DNA of 64,000 nt from Streptomyces sp. YIM 121038 (GCF_006088715.1 NZ_CP030771.1:8616001-8680000); one strand, 5' to 3'. Numbered from the stretch's first letter, positions 16,932 through 25,891 are shown. Program-made: numbers and translations. The notes: generated from the sequence alone by a model not told the origin.

Positions 16932-18040
16932 CCCGTCTCGCCCGGTCGGTCCACCCGGGTGCCTGGTGGCTGTGGGCGCTCGGCATGGCCGCCGCGGCGA
17001 GCCGCACCGCCAACCCGGTGCTGCTCGTCCTGATCCTGGCCGCGGTCGGCTTCGTGGTCGCCCAGCGGCGCGACGACGCGCCGTGGGCGCTCGCGTTCCG
17101 GATGTACCTGAGCCTCGGCGCGTTCATCGTCGTGATGCGCGTCGGCTTCCGGATCGTCTTCGGCGGCGGCCAGGGCGACACCGTCCTCGTCACGCTGCCG
17201 GAGGTGCCGCTGCCCCAATGGGCCGCCGGAATCCGCCTGTTCGGACCCGTGGCCGCCGAGCAGCTGCTCGGCGGCCTGTACGACGGGCTGCGGCTCGCCA
17301 CCATGGTGGTGTGCGTCGGCGCGGCCAACGCCCTCGCCAACCCGAAGCGGATGCTCAAGGCGCTGCCCGGCGCGCTCCACGAGATCGGCACCTCCGTCGT
17401 CGTCACGCTCACCGTGGCGCCGCAGCTGGTCGAGAGCGTGCAGCGGGTGCGCAGGGCCCGGCTGCTGCGCGGCTCCACGGTCAAGAAGGGCTACCGCGGC
17501 ATCGGCGCGCTGCGCGGCATCGTCGTCCCCGTCCTGGAGGACGCCATGAACCGCTCCCTGGCCCTCGCCGCGGCGATGGCCTCGCACGGCTACGGCCGCA
17601 CCGGGCGCGCCGACCCGCGCACCCGGCTGCTCACCGGCGCGCTGGTCATCGCCGGGCTGCTCGGCGTGTGCGGCGGCCTGTACGGCGCGCTGGGCGCGAG
17701 CACGCCGCCCTACCTCGGCACGCCGCTGCTGCTCGCCGGACTCGCCCTGGCCGTGGCCGGGTTCGTGCTCGGCGGGCGCCGCGTCACGCGCAGCACGTAC
17801 CGGCCCGACCCGTGGCACGGCGCCGAGTGGACCGTGGCCGCGTCCGGGCTCGCCGCGGGCGTGCTGATGTACGTCGTCTCCCGCACGGACGCGGCCTCCC
17901 TCTACCCCTCGCTCTCGCCGCTCGCCTGGCCCGAGGTGACCGCGCTTCCCGCGCTCGCCGCCCTGGCCGGAGTGCTGCCCGCCCGGCTCGCGCCCGCACC
18001 GCCGCGCGCCGCGCCCCGACCGGGGGAGGCCGCCGCGTGA
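16928..18040 (+). CDS. ECF transporter transmembrane subunit (EcfT/CbiQ family)
   Basis: 370 residues with six or more hydrophobic helices and the cytoplasmic coupling helices in the middle: VQRVRRARLLRG and, further on, an AMASHGYGR segment. These correspond to the A-R-G type motifs by which EcfT touches the ATPases. GTG 16928 overlaps the previous stop. It couples ATP hydrolysis to toppling of the S component, here probably for cobalamin given the riboswitch. Confidence 0.88.
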   Translation: MTRLARSVHPGAWWLWALGMAAAASRTANPVLLVLILAAVGFVVAQRRDDAPWALAFRMYLSLGAFIVVMRVGFRIVFGGGQGDTVLVTLPEVPLPQWAAGIRLFGPVAAEQLLGGLYDGLRLATMVVCVGAANALANPKRMLKALPGALHEIGTSVVVTLTVAPQLVESVQRVRRARLLRGSTVKKGYRGIGALRGIVVPVLEDAMNRSLALAAAMASHGYGRTGRADPRTRLLTGALVIAGLLGVCGGLYGALGASTPPYLGTPLLLAGLALAVAGFVLGGRRVTRSTYRPDPWHGAEWTVAASGLAAGVLMYVVSRTDAASLYPSLSPLAWPEVTALPALAALAGVLPARLAPAPPRAAPRPGEAAA

Positions 18041-19641
18041 TCCGCTTCGAGCACGTCACCCTCACCTACGCGGGTGCTCCCGAGCCTGCCCTGCGCGACG
18101 TCGACCTGACCATCGGCGAGGGCGAGCTGTGCCTGGTCACCGGGCGGACCGGAGTCGGCAAGTCGACCCTGCTCGGTGCCGTCAACGGGCTCGTGCCGCA
18201 CTTCACCGGCGGCCACCTCCAGGGCCGCGTCAGCGTCGGCGGCCGCTCCACGGCCGAGGCGCCGCCGCAGGAGTTCGCGCACGTCGTGGGCGTGGTCGGA
18301 CAGGACCCGCTCGCCTCCTTCGTGACCGACACCGTCGAGGAGGAACTGGCGTACGGCATGGAGCAGCTGGCCGTCCCCGCCGCCGTCATGCGCAAGCGCG
18401 TCGAGGAGACCCTCGACCTGCTCGGCATCGCCGAGCTGCGCCGGCGCGCGCTGCGCACCCTCTCCGGCGGGCAGCAGCAGCGCGTCGCCATCGGCTCCGT
18501 CCTCACCGCGCACCCCAAGGTCCTGGTCCTGGACGAACCGACGTCCGCGCTCGACCCCACCGCCGCCGAGGACGTGCTCGCCGCCGTCACCCGGCTCGTC
18601 CACGACCTCGGCACCACCGTCCTGGTCGCGGAGCACCGCGTGGAACGCGTGCTCCAGTACGCCGACCGGCTCGTGCACCTGACCCGCGACGGCCGGGTCC
18701 GCGAGGGCGACCCGGCGGAGCTGATGCGCGACAGCGACGTCGCGCCGCCCGTCGTGCGCCTGGGGCGGCTCGCCGGGTGGGAGCCGCTGCCGCTGTCGGT
18801 GCGCGACGCGCGCCGCAGGGCCGCCGCGCTGCGCACCCGGCTCACCGGGCACACCCCGGCCACCGCCCCCGCGACCCGGGGCGAACCCGCCCTGGCCGCA
18901 CGGCGGGTCACCGTCGCGTACGCCGACACCGTCGCCGTCCGCGAGCTGGACCTGGACCTGGCGGGCGGCGAGGTCACCGCCCTCATGGGCCGCAACGGCT
19001 CCGGCAAGTCCTCGCTCCTGTGGGCGCTCCAGGGCTCGGGGCCCCGCCGCTCGGGGACGGTCGACGTGGCCGGCGCCGACCCGGGGAAGGTCGCGGCCCG
19101 CAAGGCCCGCGCACTCGTCGGGCTCGTCCCGCAGACCGCGAGCGACCTGCTCTATCTGCACACCGTGGACGCCGAGTGCGCCCAGGCCGACCGGGAGTCG
19201 GACGCCGCCGACGGCACCTGCCGGGCGCTGCTCGACGCGCTCGCGCCCGGCATCCCGGGCGACCGGCACCCGCGCGACCTGTCCGAGGGACAGCAACTCG
19301 CCCTCGTCCTCGCCGTCCAGCTCGCCGCCGCCCCCGGCGTCGTCCTCCTCGACGAGCCGACGCGCGGCCTCGACTACCACGCCAAGGAGGCCTTCACCGG
19401 CGTCATCCGGCGCCTCGCCGCCGAGGGGCGCGCGGTCGTGGTCGCCACGCACGACGTGGAGTTCACCGCGCGCGCCGCCGACCGCGTCGTCGTCATGGCC
19501 GAGGGCGAGATCGTCGCCGACGGCCCGACGGCCGACGTGGTCGTCTCCTCACCCGCGTTCGCACCGCAGGTCGCCAAGGTGCTGAGCCCGCAGGAGTGGC
19601 TGACGGTGGAGCAGGTACGGACCGCTCTGGAGGCCGTATGA
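18037..19641 (+). CDS. ECF transporter ATPase, fused A-A' (two ABC domains)
   Basis: 534 residues with two complete ABC cassettes. First: Walker A TGRTGVGKST, signature LSGGQQQR, Walker B VLVLDEPTSALD. Second, from about residue 285: Walker A GRNGSGKSS, signature LSEGQQLA (a degenerate LSGGQ), Walker B VVLLDEPTRGLD. A single protein therefore replaces the EcfA/EcfA' pair. GTG 18037 overlaps the EcfT stop, and the S-component ATG overlaps its 3' end. Confidence 0.92.
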   Translation: MIRFEHVTLTYAGAPEPALRDVDLTIGEGELCLVTGRTGVGKSTLLGAVNGLVPHFTGGHLQGRVSVGGRSTAEAPPQEFAHVVGVVGQDPLASFVTDTVEEELAYGMEQLAVPAAVMRKRVEETLDLLGIAELRRRALRTLSGGQQQRVAIGSVLTAHPKVLVLDEPTSALDPTAAEDVLAAVTRLVHDLGTTVLVAEHRVERVLQYADRLVHLTRDGRVREGDPAELMRDSDVAPPVVRLGRLAGWEPLPLSVRDARRRAAALRTRLTGHTPATAPATRGEPALAARRVTVAYADTVAVRELDLDLAGGEVTALMGRNGSGKSSLLWALQGSGPRRSGTVDVAGADPGKVAARKARALVGLVPQTASDLLYLHTVDAECAQADRESDAADGTCRALLDALAPGIPGDRHPRDLSEGQQLALVLAVQLAAAPGVVLLDEPTRGLDYHAKEAFTGVIRRLAAEGRAVVVATHDVEFTARAADRVVVMAEGEIVADGPTADVVVSSPAFAPQVAKVLSPQEWLTVEQVRTALEAV

Positions 19642-20678
19642 GCGCCGGGAGACCGTCCCTGACGGGCCGTCATATGCGCGGCGCCCGGCGCCTCCGCGTG
19701 CCCGTGCTGCCCCTCGGCGCGCGCACCGCCACCGTGCTCACCCTCGCGAGCCTCGCGGGGCTCGCCATGTTCTTCTGGCCGCTGTTCGCCGCGCCCCGGC
19801 CCGAGGGAGTCGCGCACACCGCCGACGCGCCCCTCGTCTTCCTCCTGACGATGCCGGTGCTCCTCGCCGTCGTCCTCGCCGAGATGTCGTCCGGCGGCAT
19901 CGACACCAAGGCCCTGGCCATGCTCGGCGTGCTCTCCGCGGTCAACGCCGGGCTGCGGCCGCTCGGCGCGGGCACGGCGGGCATCGAGACCGTGTTCTTC
20001 CTGCTGGTCCTCGCGGGCCGGGTGTTCGGGCCCGGCTTCGGGTTCGTGCTCGGCTGCACCTCGCTGTTCGCCTCGGCGCTGCTCACCGCGGGTGTCGGGC
20101 CCTGGCTGCCGTTCCAGATGATCGCCTCCGGGTGGATCGGCCTCGGCGCGGGGCTGCTGCCCAGGCGGGTGACCGGGCGGGCGGAGATCGCGATGCTCGC
20201 CGCCTACGGCGTCGTCGTCGCGTACCTCTTCGGCTTCCTCCTGAACATGTGGTTCTGGCCGTTCACGGCGGGCCCCGACACCGACCTGTCCTTCGTGCCC
20301 GGCGCGCCGGTCGGCGAGAACCTGCACCGCTTCGCCGTCTTCACACTCGTCACCTCCACCTTCGGCTGGGACACCGGCCGCGCGCTCACCAACCTCGTCG
20401 CCGTCGTCACGCTCGGCCCCGCGGTGCTCGCCGTCCTGCGCCGGGCCGCGCGCCGGGCCGCCTTCGGGGCGCCGGTGACGCTTTCGGCGCCCGCCGCCGA
20501 CGCCGCCGCGCCGCTTCCGGGCACCGGAGCCGCACCCTCCGGCCGGTTCTCCTCCCCGCCCTTCCTCCGCAAGCACAAGGAGCTTCACCATGCCTCTGTC
20601 CGTACGGTCGAGAACGGCGGTGGGGATACCGGTGGCCGCGCTGGCCACGGTGCTCCTTCCGGTCACCGCCCACGCTGA
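19638..20678 (+). CDS. ECF transporter substrate-capture (S) component, probably for cobalamin
   Basis: 346 residues, larger than a typical ~200-residue S component. Six hydrophobic helices lie between residues ~30 and ~270 (LLTMPVLLAVVLAEM, VFFLLVLAGRVFGPGFGFVLG, WLPFQMIASGWIGLGAGLLP, and others). The AAAxxA-type contact with EcfT is not obvious. The reading frame continues for 89 bp into the next gene, which starts with a good AAGGAG site at 20577, so the polar C-terminal tail is probably dispensable. Substrate assignment rests on the B12 riboswitch at the operon head. Confidence 0.82.
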   Translation: MSAGRPSLTGRHMRGARRLRVPVLPLGARTATVLTLASLAGLAMFFWPLFAAPRPEGVAHTADAPLVFLLTMPVLLAVVLAEMSSGGIDTKALAMLGVLSAVNAGLRPLGAGTAGIETVFFLLVLAGRVFGPGFGFVLGCTSLFASALLTAGVGPWLPFQMIASGWIGLGAGLLPRRVTGRAEIAMLAAYGVVVAYLFGFLLNMWFWPFTAGPDTDLSFVPGAPVGENLHRFAVFTLVTSTFGWDTGRALTNLVAVVTLGPAVLAVLRRAARRAAFGAPVTLSAPAADAAAPLPGTGAAPSGRFSSPPFLRKHKELHHASVRTVENGGGDTGGRAGHGAPSGHRPR

Positions 20679-22074
20679 ACCCGCGCCACCGGCGGCGGGG
20701 GCGGCGCCCGTCCCCAAGGCACCGGCGAGCGCCGCCGCCACCTGGATGGCCTCGAAGCTGACCGACGACGCCCACGCCAAGGGCGACCAGGGGCTGACCG
20801 CCGACGTGATCATGGGCCTGGCGTCGGCCGACACCGGCGGCGCCGTGCAGAAGAAGGCCACGGACTGGCTGGAGGCCAACGCCGGGGCCTACATCGAGAG
20901 CAAGGGCGGGCCCGGCACCGTCTTCGCGGGCGGCCTCGCCAAGCTCACCCTCGTCGCCGCCGTCGAGCACCGCGACCCGAAGGACTTCGGCGGCCGCGAC
21001 CTGGTGAAGACCCTCACCGCACGCATGCAGGAGAACGGCCGGTTCACCGACAAGAACCCCACCGGGGACGGCTCCCAGCAGTTCACCCAGTCCCTGGCGG
21101 TCCTGGCGCTCCAGCGCACCGGCGGGGCACCGGCGAAGGCCGTCGACTTCATCGCCGAATCCCACTGCCCGGACGGCGGCTTCCCGCTGGGCCTCGGCGC
21201 CACCCCCGCCACGTGCAAGTCCCATGTGGACAGCACCGGCCTCGCCGTGCAGGCCCTGCTCGGGTCGGGCCGCACGGCCGCCGTGCGGCCCGCGCTCGAC
21301 TGGCTGGTGAAGAGACAGCTGCCCGACGGCGGCTTCCCCGACAACTCCATGGGCTCCGGCGCGAAGGCGAACTCCAACAGCACCGCCCTCGCCGTCCAGG
21401 CCCTCGCGGCCGGCGGGCGCACCGAGGCCGCCGCCAAGGGCGTGGCCTGGCTCAGGTCCCGCCAGGTGAACTGCTCGGCCCCGGCCAAGGACCGGGGCGC
21501 GGTCGGCTTCCTGGAGCCGAAGGCCGACGGCATGGCCCTGCGTGCCACCGCCCAGGTCGTGCCCGCCCTCGCGGGCAGGTCCCTGGCCCAGGTGGACGCC
21601 GCCGACTCCGCCCCGGACCTCGAAAAGATCACCTGCGTACCGGGTGGCGGCACTCCGGGCGGCGACGACGGCGGCACCTCCGGCGGCAACGGTGACGACG
21701 GCGGCACGGACGGCGGCGGAAACGGCGGCGACGACGGCGGCACCGGTGGCACCGGCGGTGGAAACAACGGCGGTGGCGACACCGGCGGCACCGGCTCCGG
21801 CGGCGGAGGCGGCGACACCACGACCGGCGGCTCGGACGACGACACGACGGGCGGCGGCACGACGGACGGTGGCAACGCGCCCGCCCCGCAGACCGGCGGC
21901 ACCCCCGGCGGCGGCGATGTCGGCGGCTCCGGAACCCAGCCCGTGGGCGACCCCGGCGGCAGCCTCGCCTCCACCGGCACCTCCTCCCTGCCGATGACGG
22001 CCACCGCGGGCGCCCTGCTCGCCGTCGGCGCGACGGCCGTCCTGGTGGCCCGGCGCCGCCGCGCCACCCCCTGA
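20590..22074 (+). CDS. Exported, sortase-anchored prenyltransferase/squalene-oxidase-repeat protein (transcobalamin alpha-domain-like)
   Basis: 494 residues. Signal peptide (residues 1-~31), then an alpha/alpha-barrel domain with repeats such as CPDGGFPLG, STGLAVQALLGSG, QLPDGGFPD and STALAVQALAAGG. A ~100-residue Gly/Asp-rich linker follows. The C-terminus is LASTG (residues 459-463), a hydrophobic helix and RRRRATP, the layout of sortase E (LAxTG) cell-wall proteins in Streptomyces. The catalytic DxDD of squalene cyclases is not seen, so it is likely a binding protein. Intrinsic factor and transcobalamin have the same alpha6/alpha6 barrel, which with the riboswitch points to B12 capture. 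Confidence 0.82.
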   Translation: MPLSVRSRTAVGIPVAALATVLLPVTAHAEPAPPAAGAAPVPKAPASAAATWMASKLTDDAHAKGDQGLTADVIMGLASADTGGAVQKKATDWLEANAGAYIESKGGPGTVFAGGLAKLTLVAAVEHRDPKDFGGRDLVKTLTARMQENGRFTDKNPTGDGSQQFTQSLAVLALQRTGGAPAKAVDFIAESHCPDGGFPLGLGATPATCKSHVDSTGLAVQALLGSGRTAAVRPALDWLVKRQLPDGGFPDNSMGSGAKANSNSTALAVQALAAGGRTEAAAKGVAWLRSRQVNCSAPAKDRGAVGFLEPKADGMALRATAQVVPALAGRSLAQVDAADSAPDLEKITCVPGGGTPGGDDGGTSGGNGDDGGTDGGGNGGDDGGTGGTGGGNNGGGDTGGTGSGGGGGDTTTGGSDDDTTGGGTTDGGNAPAPQTGGTPGGGDVGGSGTQPVGDPGGSLASTGTSSLPMTATAGALLAVGATAVLVARRRRATP

Positions 22075-22129
22075 ACCTCACTCCCCAGCACCAGCAACTC
22101 CGCACCTACGCACCTACGCAAGGAGAACC

Positions 22130-22642
22130 ATGAACCACACCTCGACGCTGTCGCCCGCCCGAAGAGCCGCCCTCGTCGCCGGCGCCCTGGGCCTGGCCCT
22201 CGCCGTCACCCCGGTCGCCGAGGCGGCGCCCGCGAAGGCGACCGCCAACACGGCGGTCAAGGTGACCGTCACCGTGAAGGGGCCCACCAGCACCCTCTTC
22301 AACGGCAGCGTCACCACCAAGGGGCACTCCGTGACCACGGCCACGGGCGGCACCCACAAGTGCGACGGCACCAACAACGAGGCCAACACCTCCGCCGGGC
22401 CCACCCCGACGGCCGCCCTCGACGACGCCGCCAAGAAGCAGGGCTTCACCTGGGACGGCACCTGGTACCCGTCCTTCGACGACTACTTCGTCACCACCAT
22501 CGGCGGCCACAACGGCGGCAACGCGTACTACTGGAACATCGCCGTCAACGGCGAGGCCACTCAGGTCGGCGGCTGCCAGCTGCACATCAAGGCGGGCGAC
22601 AAGGTCGCCTTCACCTGGACCAAGGTCAACCCGGCCCGCTGA
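22130..22642 (+). CDS. Secreted DUF4430 protein (transcobalamin beta-domain-like)
   Basis: 170 residues, signal peptide ending near AEAAPA. The mature protein is essentially one DUF4430 domain: VKVTVTVKGPTSTLF, LDDAAKKQGFTW, YFVTTIGGHNGG, then YYWNIAVNGE and GDKVAFTW near the end. DUF4430 is the beta-grasp ligand-binding fold that forms the C-terminal half of transcobalamin and intrinsic factor. AAGGAG precedes ATG 22130. It is the last gene of the riboswitch operon, 55 bp after the anchored barrel protein, and is followed by strong hairpins. Confidence 0.85.
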   Translation: MNHTSTLSPARRAALVAGALGLALAVTPVAEAAPAKATANTAVKVTVTVKGPTSTLFNGSVTTKGHSVTTATGGTHKCDGTNNEANTSAGPTPTAALDDAAKKQGFTWDGTWYPSFDDYFVTTIGGHNGGNAYYWNIAVNGEATQVGGCQLHIKAGDKVAFTWTKVNPAR

Positions 22643-22664
22643 CCGGCCCGCTGACCGGACGGCG

Positions 22665-22736
22665 GCGGGCGGCGGCCCCGCAGGCCGCCGCCCGCACGGC
22701 GCGGGCCCGGCGCATCGCACCGCGCCGGGCCCGCGC
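22665..22736. terminator. Two tandem GC-rich hairpins between convergent genes
   Basis: First hairpin: 13-bp perfect stem 22665-22677 with 22683-22695 and a 5-nt loop. Second hairpin: 15-bp perfect stem 22699-22713 with 22722-22736 and an 8-nt loop. No T tract follows, as usual in Streptomyces. They sit between the ends of the B12 operon and rfbA, so they can terminate transcription from both sides. Confidence 0.7.
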
Positions 22737-22743
22737 CCGCCCC

Positions 22744-23619
22744 TCACAACAGCGCCTCCTCGTCGAGCAGGCTCAGCAGATAGCGCCCGTACCCGCTCTT
22801 GAGCAGCGGACCGCTCAGCGCCCGCAGGCACGCGTCGTCGATGTAGCCGCAGCGCCACGCGACCTCCTCCACGCAGCCGATCTTCAGGCCCTGGCGCTCC
22901 TCGATGACGCGCACGTACTCCGACGCCTGGACCATCGCCGTGAACGTGCCGGTGTCCAGCCAGGCGGTGCCCCGGTCCAGGACCGTCACGGACAGCGCGC
23001 CGCGGCGCAGGTACGCCTCGTTGACGCCGGTGATCTCCAGCTCGCCGCGCTCGCTCGGGCGCAGGCCCGCGGCGATGTCGACGACGCGGTTGTCGTAGAA
23101 GTACAGACCGACGGCGGCGTAGCGGGACTTGGGCTTGGCGGGCTTCTCCTCGATGGACAGGGCCGTGCCGTGCTCGTCGATCTCGACGACGCCGTAGGCC
23201 GTGGGGTCGGCCACGGGGTAGGCGAAGATGCGGCCGCCCTCGGGGGCGGTGTGCTCGCGCAGCTGCACGCCGAAGCTGCGGCCGTGGAAGATGTTGTCCC
23301 CGAGGATCAGGGCCACGGGCTCGCCGCCGATGAAGTCGGCGCCGATGAGGAAGGCCTCCGCGATGCCCCCGGGGCGGTCCTGCGTCCGGTAGGTGAGGCT
23401 CAGGCCGAGGTGCGAGCCGTCGCCGAGCAGCCGCCGGAAGTCGTCCTCGTCCTCGCGCGTGGTGATGACGAGGATCTCGCGGATTCCGGCCAGCATCAGC
23501 GTGGACAGCGGGTAATAGACCATGGGTTTGTCGAAGACCGGCATGAGCTGTTTGGAAACGGCCTGCGTGACCGGCCACAGACGGGATCCTGTGCCACCTG
23601 CAAGTATGATTCCGCGCAT
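22744..23619 (-). CDS. rfbA: Glucose-1-phosphate thymidylyltransferase (dTDP-glucose synthase; SpcD-like)
   Basis: 291 residues from ATG 23619, the family's usual length. The nucleotide-binding start [20 protein letters not shown] carries the G-G-T-G-S-R-L signature and the catalytic lysine; [16 protein letters not shown] and ILGDNIFHG are also diagnostic. It makes dTDP-glucose from glucose-1-phosphate and dTTP. It is divergent from the 4,6-dehydratase gene. In this context it supplies the sugar half (actinospectose) of spectinomycin, where the corresponding gene is called spcD. Confidence 0.93.
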   Translation of the reverse strand: MRGIILAGGTGSRLWPVTQAVSKQLMPVFDKPMVYYPLSTLMLAGIREILVITTREDEDDFRRLLGDGSHLGLSLTYRTQDRPGGIAEAFLIGADFIGGEPVALILGDNIFHGRSFGVQLREHTAPEGGRIFAYPVADPTAYGVVEIDEHGTALSIEEKPAKPKSRYAAVGLYFYDNRVVDIAAGLRPSERGELEITGVNEAYLRRGALSVTVLDRGTAWLDTGTFTAMVQASEYVRVIEERQGLKIGCVEEVAWRCGYIDDACLRALSGPLLKSGYGRYLLSLLDEEALL

Positions 23620-23718
23620 TGCTGACGGCGGGCCGGACGTTCTTACGGACCGGCCCTTTCCTCCCTTCCTGTTCGGGGTCCCTACCGCGGTACCCCCGTC
23701 CGTGTGTATCTTTTCTCC
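23620..23718. promoter_or_regulatory. Divergent promoter region rfbA/rfbB with palindrome
   Basis: 99 bp between two divergent starts. TACCGCGGTA (23683-23692) is a 10-bp perfect palindrome, flanked by GGGGT on the left and CCCC on the right. A pyrimidine-rich TTTTCTCC tract precedes ATG 23719, so that gene lacks a strong Shine-Dalgarno. A bidirectional promoter with a shared operator is plausible; no -10/-35 pair is clear. Confidence 0.4.
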
Positions 23719-24711
23719 ATGCGGATTATTGTGACGGGCGGTGCCGGTTTCATCGGGTCCGAATTTGTCCGGTCCATGTTGTTGGCGCCGGGCGCGGCGC
23801 GCGACATCCGTATCACGGTCCTGGACAAGCTGACGTATGCCGGAGTGCGGGAAAACCTGGACCCGGTCGCGGGCCATCCCCGCCACACCTTCGTGCACGG
23901 GGACATATGCGACGGCGCGTTCCTGGACGAGGTGGTGCCGGGGCACGACGTGGTGGTGCACTTCGCCGCCGAGACCCATGTGGACCGGTCCATCACGGGC
24001 TCCGCCCCGTTCGTGACGACGAACGTCCTCGGGACGCAGCTGCTGCTCGACGCCGCGCGCCGGCACGGCGTCGGCCGGTTCCTGCACGTGTCGACCGACG
24101 AGGTGTACGGCTCGATCCCGGTCGGCTCCTGGTCCGAGGAGAGCCCGCTCGCTCCCAACTCGCCGTACGCGGCCACCAAGGCGGGCTCCGAGCTGCTCGC
24201 GCTCGCCTGCCACCGCACGCACGGCATGGACGTGGTGGTGACCCGCTGCTCGAACAACTACGGGCCGTACCAGTTCCCCGAGAAGGTCATCCCGCTGTTC
24301 ATCACCCGCCTGATGGACGGCGGCAAGGTGCCGCTGTACGGCGACGGACAGCACGTCCGCGACTGGCTGCACGTGTCGGACCACTGCCGGGGCATCGAGC
24401 TGGCGCTGCGCCACGGCAGGGCCGGGGAGGTCTACCACATCGGCGGCGGCACGGAGCTGACGAACGAGCGGCTGACCGGGCACCTGCTCGCCGCGACCGG
24501 CTGCGGCTGGGAGCGGGTCGAGCGCGTCCCCGACCGCAAGGGGCACGACGCGCGGTACTCCCTGGACTGCACCAAGGCCGCCACCGAGCTGGGGTACGCG
24601 CCGCTCGTCGGCTTCGAGCGCGGCCTCGCCGAGACCGTCGCCTGGTACGCGGACCACCGTTCCTGGTGGGAGCCGCTGAAGCGGCGCGCGGCCCTGCGCA
24701 CTCCGGCGTAA
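23719..24711 (+). CDS. rfbB: dTDP-glucose 4,6-dehydratase (SpcE-like)
   Basis: 330 residues from ATG 23719 ([16 protein letters not shown]); a GTG at 23704 would add five residues. It shows the Rossmann GxxGxxG (TGGAGFIG), [13 protein letters not shown], the catalytic region STDEVYGS and the YAATKAGSE motif with Tyr and Lys, and [11 protein letters not shown], all diagnostic of RmlB. It converts dTDP-glucose to dTDP-4-keto-6-deoxyglucose, precursor of actinospectose (spcE in spectinomycin clusters). It ends convergent with the reductase gene. Confidence 0.94.
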   Translation: MRIIVTGGAGFIGSEFVRSMLLAPGAARDIRITVLDKLTYAGVRENLDPVAGHPRHTFVHGDICDGAFLDEVVPGHDVVVHFAAETHVDRSITGSAPFVTTNVLGTQLLLDAARRHGVGRFLHVSTDEVYGSIPVGSWSEESPLAPNSPYAATKAGSELLALACHRTHGMDVVVTRCSNNYGPYQFPEKVIPLFITRLMDGGKVPLYGDGQHVRDWLHVSDHCRGIELALRHGRAGEVYHIGGGTELTNERLTGHLLAATGCGWERVERVPDRKGHDARYSLDCTKAATELGYAPLVGFERGLAETVAWYADHRSWWEPLKRRAALRTPA

Positions 24712-24740
24712 CCACCGCGAGGACGCCCCCGCCCGCCCGC

Positions 24741-25670
24741 TCACGACGGCATCCGGGCGGGCGCCCCCGCGGCGGCCAGCGTGCCCGTGAGCCCGTCCGC
24801 GAGGCCGATCCGGGCCCGCCAGCCGATCTCCCGCCGGGCGGCCGTCACGTCCAGCCACACGTCCGACCGGTCGAAGCTCCGGGCGGGTTCGCGCCGTACG
24901 TCGAGGGCGCGGCCCGCCGCCCGCTCGAAGTGCCGGTGCAGCTCGTCGAGCGAGGTCGGCACGCCGGAGCCGACGTTCAGGGTCGTCGGCCCGGGCGCGG
25001 CCCGCAGCCGGTCGGCCCGCCGGTGCACCGCGAGCAGGGCGGCGCACACGTCGGCGACGTGCACGTAGTCCCGCCGGGCCCGGCCGATCAGCGTCAGCGC
25101 CCGGCCCGCCCGCACGGCCGCGGCCCAGTGCGGGACCACCCCGAACCCCGCGCCCGCCGGCTGCCCGGGGCCGTAGACGTTGGCGAGCCGGAGGATCACC
25201 GGCGCCGCCCACTCGGCGCTGACCAGGGCCCGCTCCTGGGCGAGCTTCATCGTGCCGTACGCCGTGACGGGCCGGGTCGGGGCGTCCTCCCGGTACGGCG
25301 CCCCGGCGTCGGGGTCGTACACGGTCCCGCCCGAGCTCGCCAGGACCACCAGCGGCCGGTGGGCGGTGCCGCGCAGCCCCCACAGGAGCAGTTGCAGGTT
25401 CCAGTAGTCCTGCGCGGCGAGCCGGGGCTCCCGCTCCGCCCGCGCCGGTGTCACGCCGCCCGCCACGTAGAAGACCGTGTGCGACCGCAGCAGGGCGCGG
25501 TGCACCCGGTCGCCCTGCATGAAGGGGCGCTGCCGGGTGAAGGAGCACGTCCGCACGCCCGCCGCGTCGAGCGCCGCGCGGAGGTTCCTGCCGATGAAGC
25601 CGGAACCGCCGACCACGGCGACCCGCGCGGCCGCGGGCGATCCGGCCGCACCGCCTCGGCTCGATGTCAT
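24741..25670 (-). CDS. NAD(P)-dependent epimerase/dehydratase (SDR), likely sugar-tailoring
   Basis: 309 residues from ATG 25670 (MTSSRGG); the frame opens to 25856 but that part is AT-rich upstream DNA. The Rossmann motif [12 protein letters not shown] opens the domain, with [10 protein letters not shown] and [10 protein letters not shown] giving Ser/Tyr/Lys catalytic residues of an extended SDR, and [10 protein letters not shown] following. Such enzymes reduce or epimerise nucleotide sugars; here it may process the dTDP-4-keto-6-deoxy sugar, or act at C2/C4 of the spectinomycin sugar. Exact activity cannot be told. Confidence 0.78.
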   Translation of the reverse strand: MTSSRGGAAGSPAAARVAVVGGSGFIGRNLRAALDAAGVRTCSFTRQRPFMQGDRVHRALLRSHTVFYVAGGVTPARAEREPRLAAQDYWNLQLLLWGLRGTAHRPLVVLASSGGTVYDPDAGAPYREDAPTRPVTAYGTMKLAQERALVSAEWAAPVILRLANVYGPGQPAGAGFGVVPHWAAAVRAGRALTLIGRARRDYVHVADVCAALLAVHRRADRLRAAPGPTTLNVGSGVPTSLDELHRHFERAAGRALDVRREPARSFDRSDVWLDVTAARREIGWRARIGLADGLTGTLAAAGAPARMPS

Positions 25671-25891
25671 GACGTGGCCCCCACATTCCTCGAAAACCGC
25701 TTCCTGATATGTATTCGCGGGCATGCCTGATAAACGGCTCCGGGTAATTCTCGGGAGCCGAAAAGGGCTGCTCTTTAATTCTGGCCGCAGGTTGACAGTG
25801 CGTCGTACGGCGCTTAAAAATTGTGCACGCATCCCCCTTTCTCGCGTGCTTTCCACGCGTCCGGCAGCCGTATTGACGAAGGAGGTCCGCC
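25671..25891. promoter_or_regulatory. AT-rich divergent promoter island with consensus-like -35/-10
   Basis: A stretch of about 50% GC in a ~73% GC window. On the plus strand TTGACA (25792-25797) is followed after 17 bp by TAAAAA (25815-25820), a near-consensus housekeeping promoter for the oxidoreductase gene at 25892. Upstream lies a hairpin, CGGCTCC (25735-25741) with GGAGCCG (25754-25760). AAGGAGG at 25878 is a strong RBS for ATG 25892. Confidence 0.6.

Noticed and set aside
21640..21950. Gly/Asp-rich repeat region as a separate repeat element or CRISPR-like array
   Set aside because: It is an in-frame low-complexity linker of the anchored protein; repeat units vary and there are no spacers.
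20590..22074. Functional squalene/hopene cyclase
   Set aside because: Has the barrel repeats but no DxDD catalytic motif, and it is exported and wall-anchored, so a binding role is more likely.
23513..23518. Possible TTA codon in rfbA
   Set aside because: Out of frame (TAT TAC codons).
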